Source: Sphagnum magellanicum
Taxonomy: Eukaryota > Streptophyta > Sphagnopsida > Sphagnales > Sphagnaceae
Assembly (NCBI GenBank): GCA_021904315.1
Contig: MU273446.1
Span: 62,001 to 126,000 of the forward strand
Direction: 5' to 3'
Length of the DNA: 64,000 bases
The position numbers were made by a program, and so were the translations under genes. This document shows, piece after piece, positions 1 through 9,352 of the stretch; the first letter of the stretch is position 1; every line of letters starts with the position of its first letter. The notes under the pieces were generated by a model. That model was not told where the DNA came from. It searched no databases and worked only from the letters and a program-made list of their open reading frames with translations.

Positions 1-493
1 AAATAATTTGTGTTTGGTATTTGGTCAGCTTTTGTTACCTGTTTGAAGCCATTCCCATCTCTAATTAATATCCATTGAATTAAAACCACTAAGATTTATA
101 GTCAAAGCTATGCTTATGGATTAAGATAACAAACAAAAAAAACTTATTAATTAAGCGAATTCCAAGACAATATAACCCTTTGTAGAGGAAAAAAGGCAAA
201 CACAACAACATAGTTCCGAAATGAATAGTGGTAGAAAATACTTGACCTCTTTTTGAAATTACTACATTTAGTGATACATCAAATTCCAAATACAAATCGG
301 ATTCATGTTTAAGTAAGTCAGATTAAAAAAAAACCTTATTCAAGTGGTTAATTGCATGTACCCATAATTGAACATCAGATGATGACATTCAGCTTTAAAT
401 GCAACAACTCTAAATCAACCTAGTCAAGGTCAACAACTTCTGAAATAGAATAACTATTTAAAATTCTTCCAACACACAAGTCTAAAAATGATG
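1..493. other. Non-coding flank of foldback unit, copy A
   Basis: AT-rich sequence shared with 56666-57164. I see no coding, RNA or transposon signature in it. Its right edge (about 493) is a deletion breakpoint relative to copy B. Confidence 0.6.
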
Positions 494-1797
494 TTAGGTG
501 ATGCATTAATGATGTTCAATGTCCTTAAGGATTAGGTGCATTCCATGAGTGGTTACACTTCGAGGTGGACACATATGGCAGCTTATATACATGGTGTAAA
601 CATGATTCTGTGTAATATAATGGTATTCCAATGTGTTTCAATGTGGCTGGTTTAGGATGGGTTTCAATTTGGGGATTGGTAAAACATGTTCTTTTTGCCA
701 CATATCCTAATTGCCATATTTTGCATGTACATGTCAAACCAAATTACTTCCAACAAATATAATGAATCTTATTCATTATCAATGGTTTGTTCATGAGTGT
801 ACTTGCCTTGACTTTCAAGTGCATATGTGTTGGAACACATGCATTCAACACTTGCTTCCACAACAACAATAATGTGGGTTGCACACATTTGTGCTTTGTG
901 AAAAATCATACTTGAAAATCACATGAGAATTGAAACACGACCAAAATTAAACCTAAAACAAATGGAAACAATGTTGTATTTGTTCATTTTAGCATAAGTT
1001 TTTGAATCACAAACAAAAGTAATCATTTCATGCCATACTTTCTTCTTATTGCCATCATTTACATACATGTCAAACAAGCTACATCCGATAAAAAAATTGG
1101 CAAATCCCATCCATTTTCAAGGCTTTAAATTTTTTTTCATAAACATACATGCCTCTTGAGTGACCTTCCAATATAATGTTTATGTTAACCATGCATTCAA
1201 CACCCCATGGCAACAAGCAAGTTGGTTTGCATACATTTGCATGTGGTTGAAATCATACTTGGAAGCTTCATCACACCCATGGCAATAAGAAAGTTGGGTT
1301 GCATCCATTTGTATGTGCTGCAAATCAGATTTGGAAACTACATCAACACCCCACTGGCAGCAAGAAAGTTGGACTGCATCCACTTATATGTGGTGCAAAT
1401 TTCAAACTTGAAAATTGTACCAACACCCCATGGCAACAAGAAAATTGGGCTGCATCCATTTGTATGTGGTGCAAATCAGACCTAAAAATTACATTAGAGT
1501 TCGAGGGATTAGCAAACTTTGACAACTCTTGGAAAAAAAATTAGATTTGAAAAGAAAGTAAACATTTGAAAGGTATTGACCAAAGTTCAAAAGGAAAAGA
1601 CTATGATGGAAAAAGCTTCAAAAAACAAGTGGAAAAGCCTCAAGAAAACACTAATAATAATAGAAAAGAAAGCTTCAATGGAACACCAAAACCAAACTCT
1701 ATGGGTTGTTGTCAAAAGGAGGGGCATAAACTTGGGGTCCAAAAGTTTTGGAGGGAAAAAAAAATTGAATTCATCTACTAGACGTATATAGAACTTT
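494..1797 (+). repeat. Foldback unit, left inverted arm (copy A)
   Basis: Read in reverse complement, this segment matches 2040-3077 with indels: the outer motif cattaatgatgt near 502 is mirrored by acatcattaatg near 3067. The inner edge at about 1797 is mirrored near 2040. The outer part of this arm is deleted in copy A but kept in copy B. Arms are diverged, so the palindrome is old. No transposase is visible. Confidence 0.85.
1207..1505 (+). repeat. Minisatellite, 72-77 bp unit, 4 copies
   Basis: Units start at 1207, 1279, 1353 and 1430. Each opens with a variant of atggcaacaagaaagttgg, followed by gcatccatttgtatgtggtgcaaatc-like sequence. The same unit occurs inverted at 2335-2695 and again in copy B. 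Confidence 0.85.
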
Positions 1798-2039
1798 GGA
1801 TGTACTAGTGTCTAATATACTAAATATCTTATATACCTAAAATACTAATATTCTTGAAATAACATGGGTATAATATAAATATTACATATTGGTAACTATA
1901 CTTATTAAAAAATATTAGGTATGTATTGTTAATTTCAAGTATACTATTTTAAGCACACTTGAAGTATATTAAGTATGTTTCATGTATATAGGTGAAATAA
2001 TATGTATTAACATGTCTAAAATGATATACGTACTATACA
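1798..2039. repeat. AT-rich spacer between the foldback arms (copy A)
   Basis: Spacer rich in short tatac, aatact and ttaagtat motifs. It matches 59581-59829. It would form the loop of a long hairpin transcript. No coding potential. Confidence 0.7.
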
Positions 2040-3077
2040 AAATTTAAACTCAAATTTTCCCTCTAAAACTTCTTCTCAACTTTGTGCCTCCTTTTGGCAA
2101 CCCCCCATAGTGACAAGCTTTAGTGTTCCATTGAAGCTCTCTTTTCCATTCTTCTTAATCTTTTCTTGAAGTTTTTGCACTTGTTTTTTGAAGCTTTTCC
2201 ATCATAGCCTTTACCTTTTGAACTTTGGTCAATACCTTTCAAATGTTTTACTTTCTTTTCAAATCTAATTTTTTTCCAAGAGTTGTCAAAGTTTACTAAT
2301 CTCTTGAGCTCTAATGTAATTTTTAGGTCTAATTTGCACCACATACAAATGGATGCAACCCAATTTTCTTGCTACCATGGGGTGTTGGTACAATTTTCAG
2401 GTTTGAAATTTGCACCACATATAAGTGGGTGCAACCCAACTTTCTTGTTGCCACAGGGTGTTGACACAATTTTCAAGTCTAATTTACATCACATACAAAT
2501 GGATGCAACCCAACTTTCTTGTTGCCACAGGGTGTTGACACAATTTTCAAGTCTAATTTACATCACATACAAATGGATGCAACCCAACTTTCTTGTTGCA
2601 CGTGGGGTGTTGATGAAATTTCTAGGTATGATTTCAACCACATGCAAATGTATGCAATCCAACTTGCTTGTTGCCATGGGGTGTTGAATGCATGGTTAGC
2701 ATAAATATTATAGTGGAAGGTCATTCAAAAGGCATGTATGCTTATGAACAAACTTCTAAAGCTTTGAAAATGGATGGGATTTGCCAATGTTTTTATTGGA
2801 TGTAGCTTGTTTGACATCTATGTAAAAGATGGCAACAAGAAAATATGGCATGAAATGATTACTTTTGTTTGTGATTCAAAAAGTTATGCTAGAATGAGCA
2901 AATACAACATTGTTTCCATTTTCATGTGATTTTCAGGTATGATTTTTCACAAAGCACAAATGTATGCAACCCACATTGTTGTTATTACGGAAGTAGGTGT
3001 TGAATGCATGTGTTCCACCTTGAAGTGCAACCACTCATGGAGCACGCTTAATCTTCAGGGACATTGGACATCATTAA
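2040..3077 (-). repeat. Foldback unit, right inverted arm, inner part (copy A)
   Basis: Inverted counterpart of 494-1797. It continues past the solo LTR at 3078-3537 into 3543-4230. The inner end contains the mirror of the frame ending near 1790. Bases 2714-2961 are missing from copy B. Confidence 0.85.
2335..2695 (-). repeat. Minisatellite in right arm, 5 copies, two nearly identical
   Basis: Inverted version of the 1207-1505 minisatellite, with five units of about 74 bp. Two adjacent units (about 2425-2498 and 2499-2572) look almost identical, suggesting a recent unit duplication in copy A. Copy B has a different unit composition at 60130-60480. Confidence 0.8.
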
Positions 3078-3537
3078 TGTTAGAAATTCTATTTGTTTCT
3101 AATTCCCAATGTTGATGAATGTGTTAAACATTCATCAAAAGGATGAATAGTATACACATCCTTGTAGTATTTAGGTTAGGAGACTACTTCGGGTTTGGGG
3201 GCGGCTAGGGTTAAGGTTAAGCGGCGGCTACGTTTAGGGTTTGGTGGCGGCTAGGGTTAGGGTTTGGCGGCGGCTAGGTTAGGGTTAAGTGGCGGCTACT
3301 TTAGGGTTAGGAGATAGTATATAGTGGAATGGTTTTGAGTTGTCTTTCATTCTCTCCTTTCATGGTTTTTGAGTGCACATAGAACCTTCAAGCTTTGATT
3401 AGTTGTTGCAAGCCACAGTTTTATGATTATAGCATTTGAAGCATACAACCTTTGTAATCTTCTTTTAGTTAATACAATTGTTAAAGCTCTGATACCAAAG
3501 CTTTCATTTCTTGCTAGTTTCCAAGTTGTTTCCAATA
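3078..3537 (+). mobile_element. Solo LTR of copia-A
   Basis: A 460-bp LTR starting TGTTAGAAAT and ending TTTCCAATA, flanked by a perfect 5-bp target duplication attaa (3073-3077 and 3538-3542). Copy B keeps the empty site with a single attaa near 60615. It contains the TTAGGG/GGCGGCTAGGG array and then a TATA motif, as in the other copia-A LTRs. A solo LTR arises by recombination between the two LTRs of a full element. Confidence 0.95.
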
Positions 3538-3542
3538 ATTAA

Positions 3543-4230
3543 TGCATCATTTAACTTTCATGAACTATTGAAATTCAACATAATGAACCAATGACTTAAA
3601 CCAAAAGTTCCATTAGATGAACAATTATGATATAAGGCCAATGGTTCCACCAAGCTAATCCATTAAATCAATAATTCCATTATACCAACAATTCCACCAA
3701 ACCAATCCACTAGACCAATCTAGTGGGGTTTCACTACAATCAATGTATGTTGGAACGGGATAATTGAGTCCCATTCCATTGAAACTAGATTTGGGTGAAA
3801 GTGTCTAATGGTGTAGAACAAGAAATGAAACATACAATTTTAAGTGTAATATTCTTTTGAGGTAGTTGCACAACAATTTTTCACATGGGCCAATTGTATG
3901 TTCAAAGCCATGGCTTAGTTTTTTAAATAACCTAAACTGATAGATAATTCCGATAAAAAATATTCACACCACTGAGAATTCATTACATGCCCCATAATGA
4001 AGTGAAATTATGGTGGAAGTGATTGATCAATAATCATGGCCCAGTGGTTTCAAATATCCATGCCACCGAGAATCCACTATGTTGCATGGTGGAGTGGAAT
4101 TGTAGTGGATCTATGGTGGAAGCGGTTCATTTATAGCCACAGTTCAATGTTTTTGATGAAGTTGTAGTGGTTTTGGTGAAGTCCAATCCACTCATTTCAA
4201 TTTAGGTGGAAGTGCGTAATGGAAAAGGGA
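3543..4230 (-). repeat. Foldback unit, right inverted arm, outer part (copy A)
   Basis: Reverse complement of the block preserved on the left side only in copy B (about 57715-58281). It is built from repeats such as aattccaccaaaccaatccac. The outer border is near the gggacatgtt motif at 4226, mirrored near 57730 in copy B. Confidence 0.7.
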
Positions 4231-4730
4231 CATGTTCTATAATATGCACTTGCTTTTTATTGATGCCATTTACTATATGCACCTCACTACTAGAAAATAT
4301 GGATGAAATCCCCCAGCTTCCTTTAGTTCCTTGAAAAGAAAGAAGGTAGCCCCTTCCACACATCTAAGTTGGTTTTGAACCATTGCCACTAGTTGGGTAG
4401 TCATCAACTTGATGTAAGGATGTGAGATTACTTGAAAATATATTGTAAAGACTATATGTTGCAAAAATTATATATTGCAAAAACCTATCATTATTGGGGA
4501 TTTCCAATGACTTTTTAGAAACAATTTTAGACAAACATCACAACCAAAAACATTTTATCATGTATATGCTAGCAAAATGCCTCCACATAATGTGCAACAA
4601 CTATTGGTAGCCCCTTCTTTATCTCAATTTTAAAAGATCGAGAACAATTGCATGCCTTTATTTGAAGGACTGGGCTTTTCTAGATGCAAAACTGAAGGTT
4701 TTGTTATAATCTGTGAAAAGGAGAGAAATT

Positions 4731-5169
4731 TGTTAAAAATACTATTCGTTTTTAATTCGCAATGTTGATGAATGTGTCAAACATTCATCAAAAGGATGAA
4801 TAGTATTCACATCCTTGTAGTAGTTAGGTTAGGGTTTAGAAGTGGAAACTATTTAGGGCTTGGCGGCGGCTAGGGTTAAGGTTTAGTGGCGGCTAGGGTT
4901 AGGGTTTGGCGGCAGCTAGGTTAGGGTTAAGTGGTGGTTACTTTAAGGTTAGGAGATAGTATATAATGGAGTGGTTTTGAGTTATCTTTCATTTTCTCCT
5001 TTCATGGTTTTGAGTGCATGTAGAACCTTCAAGCCTTGTTAGTAGTTGCAAACCATAGTTTTGTAATTGTAGCATTTGAAGCATATAACCCTTGTGATTT
5101 CTTGTTGGTTAATACAATTGTTCCATTTCATGATTTCATTTCTTGCTTGTTTTCAAGTTGTTTCCAATA
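4731..5169 (+). repeat. Copia-A0 5' LTR (439 bp)
   Basis: Starts TGTTAAAAATAC and ends TTTCCAATA. The two ends form an imperfect inverted repeat (TGTTAGAAATA against TATTGGAAATA in better copies). A primer site follows immediately at 5170. Confidence 0.93.
4835..4966 (+). promoter_or_regulatory. LTR promoter: telomere-like/GCC-box array plus TATA box
   Basis: Repeats of ggcggctagggttaggg type (reverse complement CCCTAA with AGCCGCC) run to about 4950 and are followed by tatataa at 4960-4966. AGCCGCC is the core of the plant ERF-bound GCC box, and AAACCCTAA-type sites are telo-boxes. Their promoter use here is inferred from position only. Confidence 0.6.
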
Positions 5170-5182
5170 GGTTATAGGCCCA
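5170..5182 (+). other. Primer binding site, half-tRNA iMet type (A0)
   Basis: Reads ggttataggccca directly after the LTR. It is one base off GGTTATGGGCCCA, the complement of the initiator tRNA-Met anticodon arm. Confidence 0.8.
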
Positions 5183-5460
5183 CACCAAGCAAAAGAAAGG
5201 ACATTGTGTTAAAACAATAAATAATCAAGGGTTTAGCTTGTATAACATAAAAAGGGAGAATCCTTTTTAGGGAAGGCTTTTAATTTGCAAGGTTGCAAAG
5301 AAAATAGAAGTCCATTTCTAAGTGAATGGGAGGTGTGCAAGAGATTTCTTCAAGTTTTTTTAAAGTATCAAGTTTCAAGGTGAAAGTGTGTGGAAGAGAG
5401 TTATTTGATTCATTGAAAGTTTGAGGTGTGTGGAAGAAAGCTCTTTGAGTTGTTGAAACT

Positions 5461-5783
5461 AAGGTTAAGCGACGATTAGGGTTAGGGTTTGGTGGCTACT
5501 TTAGGGTTAGGGTTAGGGTTAGGGTTAGGGTTAAATGGTGGCTACTTTAGGGTTAGGAGATAGTATATAATGGAGTGGTTTTGAGTTGTCTTTCATTCTC
5601 TTCTTTCATGGTTTTGAGTGCACGTAAAACCTTCAAGCCTTATTAGTAGTTGCAAGCCATAGTTTTGTGATTCTAACATTTAAAGCATATAGCCTTTGTG
5701 ATTTCTTGTTAATTAATACAATTGTTCCATTTCATGAACCTTGAGTGTTTCAATTCTTGCTTGTTTTCAAGTTGTTTCCAATA
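5461..5783 (+). repeat. Second, 5'-truncated copia-A LTR inside the A0 leader
   Basis: From about 5461 the leader switches abruptly to the middle of a copia-A LTR. It runs through five perfect TTAGGG units (5501-5530) and the TATA box, and ends TTTCCAATA at 5783. A second primer site and a second leader copy follow. This is a partial duplication of LTR plus leader, from template switching or unequal recombination. Confidence 0.88.
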
Positions 5784-5797
5784 GGTTATGGGCCCAC
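5784..5797 (+). other. Primer binding site, half-tRNA iMet type (second copy)
   Basis: ggttatgggcccac immediately after the truncated LTR, an exact copia-type site complementary to the initiator tRNA-Met anticodon arm. Confidence 0.85.
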
Positions 5798-6293
5798 ATC
5801 AAGCAAGAGAAAGTACATTGTGTTAGAATAAGAAATAGTCAAAGGTTTAGCTTGTATAACATAGAAAGGGAGAATCCTTTTGAAGGAAGACTTTTAGTTT
5901 GCAAGGTTACAAAGAGAGTACAAGTCCATTTTTAATTGACTAGGAGGTGTGGAAGAGATTTCTTCAAGGTGTTCTAAGTTTTTCAAGTGTGAAAAACTTG
6001 TTCTTCAAAGTTTTTTGAAAGTATCAAATTTCAAGGTGAAAGTGTGTGCAAAAGAGTTCTTTAATTCATTGAAAGTTTGAAGTGTGTGAAAGAAAGCTCT
6101 TTGTGTTATTGAAAGTGTGAAGTTTCAAATGGGTCAAAGAGAGTTTTTCGCATTGTTGCAAGTTTCAAGCTTGTGTAAGTTTGCAAGTGATAGAACTTTT
6201 TTTTTCCCTTTCAAATTTACGTGAGTGGTCAAAGATTTTTTCCAAAGCTTTCAATCTTTTGAAAGAATGTTTGTTGTAGCATTCATGTTCAAA

Positions 6294-6575
6294 ATGTCTT
6301 CTTTTCAAATGGAGTCCTTGAAAGTCATGGAGAGGTTTTATGGTGGCAACTTTCACCTTTGAAAGTTCAAAATGCACATGATGCTTTCCAAACATGGGTT
6401 TTGGAAAAATTTGTTGATGGGAGTGTCACTTTGCCAAGTGAAGAAGTTGCAAAGGCCGATTACAATGAAAAAGAGACCAAGGCTTTTGCATTGCTTTGTG
6501 AACATCTCACGGATGCCCAACCTACACACATTCAATATTGTGATAATGTGAGAAGTGCGTGGGAGGCTCTTTGTG
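6294..6575 (+). pseudogene. Copia-A0 gag fragment
   Basis: Starts MSSFQMESLKVMERF and follows the copia-type gag (UBN2-like capsid domain) also seen in A1 and A3. It has a nonsense codon at 6360-6362, where the conserved Trp of the HLWKFK motif has become TGA. The frame then continues through ADYNEKETKAFALLCEHLTDAQ to AWEALC and is cut at 6575 by the A2 insertion. Full-length copia gag has a further 100 or so residues plus a zinc knuckle, all missing. Not functional. Confidence 0.9.
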
Positions 6576-6974
6576 TATTGGAAATAACTTGAAAACAAGC
6601 AAGAAATGAAAGCTTCAAGGTTCATGAAATGGAACAATTGTATTAACTAACAAGAATATTACAAAGGTTGTATGCTTCAAATGCTACAATCACAAAACTA
6701 TGGCTTGCAACAACTAACAAAGCTTGAAGGTTCTATGTGCACTCAAAAAACCATGAAAGGAAAGAATGAAAGACCACTCAAAACCACTCGAATATATACT
6801 ATCTCCTAACCCTAAAGTAGCCGCCACTTAACCCTAACCTAGCCGCCGCCTAACCCTAGCCGCCATGAAACCCTAACCCAACTACTAGAAGGATGAGAAT
6901 ACTATTCATCCATTTGATGAATGTTTAACACATTCATCAACATTGGGAATTAGAAACGAATAGTATTTCTAACA
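6576..6974 (-). repeat. Copia-A2 3' LTR (399 bp)
   Basis: Runs from TATTGGAAATAAC to TTTCTAACA. It is shorter than other copia-A LTRs because the CCCTAA/AGCCGCC array is contracted. The purine tract (ctcccactct on the + strand) abuts it at 6975. Confidence 0.92.
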
Positions 6975-7098
6975 CTCCCACTCTATGAAGTTTCTAATCC
7001 GAACATGCTTATCAATTTGTAATGTCATTCTTTTGGTAATGCCTTTGTAAGCACATCCGCCACCATCTCTTCCATTGAACAATATTCAAACGTAACTT

Positions 7099-7416
7099 TG
7101 TTGAAGATTATGATGTAGATGTTAGAAACATTAGAAATGGTGTGGTAGATATTACAAACAATGTGGTAGTTAAGTGTTGCAAATAATCAAAGACATAGGT
7201 AGATTTGAAATATGTAAGTACCACGAACATGTTAGAATAAGGAGGGATTTATCCCATATGGTTTGTCAATGTAGTGGTACATGGAGGGGAATAAAGAGCA
7301 AGGCTGGAGGGGAGTTGGACATCTCACTCCAAGCATTGTTCACATACTTGTGTGTCTTATGTGCTTGTGATTACGCAATCTCTCCTCTGATCCTATTGTT
7401 CTTCAATACTTCAATA
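7099..7416 (+). repeat. Copia-B1 5' LTR
   Basis: Starts TGTTGAAGATTATGATG and ends TACTTCAATA. An AATAAA polyadenylation-type motif lies near 7291. The LTR is directly followed by the primer site. Confidence 0.93.
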
Positions 7417-7430
7417 GGTTATGGGCCCAC
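7417..7430 (+). other. Primer binding site, half-tRNA iMet type (B1)
   Basis: ggttatgggcccac directly after the LTR. Same site as in copia-A, although the LTRs differ. Confidence 0.87.
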
Positions 7431-7745
7431 ACATGCAAGTTGCATGATTAGAGGTCTGATTGCTTGTATGCATTGAGAGAGATCTTGAGGATTTGTGTGT
7501 ATTGGAGGTGCAAGTTTGCTCTTTTGGAGGGTTTTGGAGGCGCTTTTGGAGCCCTGGAGGACTTTTGAAGAGCTTTGGAGGAGCTTTGAGGTTTTGCAAG
7601 CCATTTGGAGCTTGGAGGTGCACAAGTTCTTGATTGGTGTTCTTTGGAGGTGTTTTGAAGCATTAGATGTGCATGTGTGCACATTCCAACATTGTAAGTC
7701 TTGATTTGAATCATTGAGGTGTATTTGTGCACATTTGATTTGTAG

Positions 7746-7970
7746 AGCACTTGATTTGAGTTGGCTGAGTGCGTTTCGAGTGTGTGAAGAAGCACTTGAT
7801 TTGAGTTGGTTGAGTGCATTTCGAGTGTGTGACGAAGCACTTGATTTGAGTTGGTTGAGTGCATTTCCAGTGTGTGAGGAAGCACTTGATTTGAGTTGGT
7901 TGAGTGCATTTCGAATGTGTGAGGAAGCACTTTATTTGAGTTGGTTGAGTGTATTTCGAGTGTGTGAGGA
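7746..7970 (+). repeat. Leader minisatellite, 45 bp x 5 (B1)
   Basis: Units begin at 7746, 7791, 7836, 7881 and 7926 with agcacttgatttgagttgg. The related element B2 has three such units at about 22508-22655. The repeat lies between primer site and gag. Confidence 0.95.
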
Positions 7971-8207
7971 AGCATTGATGCAAGTGGGAGCCATTAAGGC
8001 CTGAATTTTGTGATTGGAGGTGCATTGGTGCACAATTCAGTCTTCTAGGGGCCAGAGTGTGTTTGTGAGATGCATTCGTGTGCATTTGAGTGATTGAAGC
8101 ACATTTGATAGTGCATTGAAGAAATTGCATCTAAGAGTGCACATTAGGCACTAATTAGCATTTGTTTGAGCGCATAAGCGGGTAGAGAGGTCAGATTTGA
8201 GTGCAAC

Positions 8208-8798
8208 ATGGCATCCTTTGAGGGAGAGAGCACTAGAGTCATTGACAAGTTCAATGGGGAGAACTTCAACCTTTGGAAGTTCAAGATGGAGATGGTGTTG
8301 GCCTCCATGGACCTTTGGGAGATTGTTGACGGGTCTGAGGAGGCTCCACCATCCAATGCGGACCCCAAAGTCATCAAGGAGTACCAACGACGCGCAAAGA
8401 AGGCCATGTCCATCATTGGCATCAACTTGGTGGATAGTCAACTTCACCACATCAAGAGGTGCAAGGGACCAGCGGAGGCATGGAACACACTTTGTAACAT
8501 CCATGAGACGCGGAGCTTGTCTAACATCCTCTTCATTCGCCGCAAGTTCTTCACGTGCAAGATGCAAGAAGGAGAGGACCTTCTAGAGCACATCAACAAG
8601 GTCAAGGCACTTGCGGATCAACTTGCTTGCTTGGAGGTGCCCGTGAGGGATGAAGATGTTGTGATGACCTTGCTTGAGAGCTTGCCACCCTCCTACGAAT
8701 ACCTAATCACCGCCTTGGAGACCTTGCCCATGCAAGACCTCACCATGGAATTTGTGACCGCACGATTGATGCATGAAGTGTCCAAGAGGAAGGAGAAG
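8208..8798 (+). pseudogene. Copia-B1 gag, 5' part
   Basis: Opens MASFEGESTRVIDKFNGEN and runs as copia-type gag (UBN2-like) with the LWKFKMEMVL motif, through ARLMHEVSKRKEK. It is nearly identical to residues 1-196 of the intact B2 polyprotein. Translation is interrupted at 8798 by the A1 LTR, and gag resumes at 14391. The start is the first Met after the leader and matches B2. As an allele without A1 it would still be dead, because of the deletion at about 14594. Confidence 0.9.
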
Positions 8799-9302
8799 TA
8801 TTGGAAATAACTTGAAAACAAGCAAGAAATGAAAGCTTCAAGGTTCATGAAATGGAACAATTATATTAACTAACAAGAAGATTACAAAGGTTGTATGCTT
8901 CAAATGCTACAATCACAAAACTATGGCTTGCAACAACTAACAAAGCTTAAAGGTTCTATGTGCACTCAAAAACCATGAAAGGAAAGAATGAAAGACCACT
9001 CAAAACCATTCGAATATATACTATCTCCTAACCCTAAAGTAGCCGCCACTTAACCCTAACCTAGCCGCCGCCTAACCCTAGCCGCCACCAAACCCTAACC
9101 CTAGCTGCCACCTAACCCTAACCCTAGCCGCCGCCAAGCCCTAGCCATCCCCAAGCCCTAAATAGTTTCCACTTATAAACCCTAGCCGCCACTATTCAAC
9201 CTAACCTAACTACTAGAAGGATGAGAATACTATTCATCCATTTGATGAATGTTTAACACATTCATCAACATTGGGAATTAGAAACGAATAGTATTTCTAA
9301 CA
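8799..9302 (-). repeat. Copia-A1 3' LTR (504 bp)
   Basis: Runs from TATTGGAAATAAC to TATTTCTAACA on the + strand. It has the longest CCCTAA/AGCCGCC array in the window (about 9027-9195). Confidence 0.95.
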
Positions 9303-9312
9303 CTCCCACTCT
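9303..9312 (-). other. Polypurine tract of A1
   Basis: Reads AGAGTGGGAG on the minus strand, directly before the 3' LTR. It primes plus-strand DNA synthesis in LTR elements. Confidence 0.8.
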
Positions 9313-9352
9313 ATGAAGTTTCTAATCCGAACATGCTTATCAATTTGTAATG

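Larger units (their letters stand above)
1..4730. repeat. Segmental duplication copy A, first part
   Basis: Bases 1-4730 match 56666-61930 in the same orientation with scattered substitutions and small indels; base 1 aligns with 56666. Relative to copy B, copy A carries solo LTR 3078-3537 and lacks about 1.1 kb at base 493 (copy B 57165-58281). It keeps about 250 bp (2714-2961) that copy B has lost. The match is broken at 4730 by the copia nest and resumes at 23835. No credible gene lies here; short open frames in the foldback arms are repeat translations. Confidence 0.93.

Noticed and set aside
1207..1544. Overlapping short frames in the foldback arm
   Set aside because: Translations of the minisatellite, present in several frames and both strands, with no conserved protein.
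4287..4310. CACTACTAGAAAA, resembling a CACTA transposon end
   Set aside because: No matching inverted end or target duplication found, and the motif is also inside the duplicated block in copy B. Possible chance or old relic.
5501..5530. True telomere or chromosome end
   Set aside because: Only five units, located inside a copia-A LTR and followed by its TATA box and normal LTR end.
5784..5797. tRNA gene suggested by the tRNA-like stretch
   Set aside because: Only the 14-base primer site is present; no cloverleaf can be built around it.
7746..7970. CRISPR-like regular repeat
   Set aside because: Units are directly adjacent with no unique spacers, and the context is a plant retrotransposon leader.
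7714..8004. 96-codon frame with five 15-residue repeats upstream of B1 gag
   Set aside because: It is the 45-bp minisatellite read in one frame. The intact relative B2 has in-frame stops in the same units, so there is no sign of protein selection.
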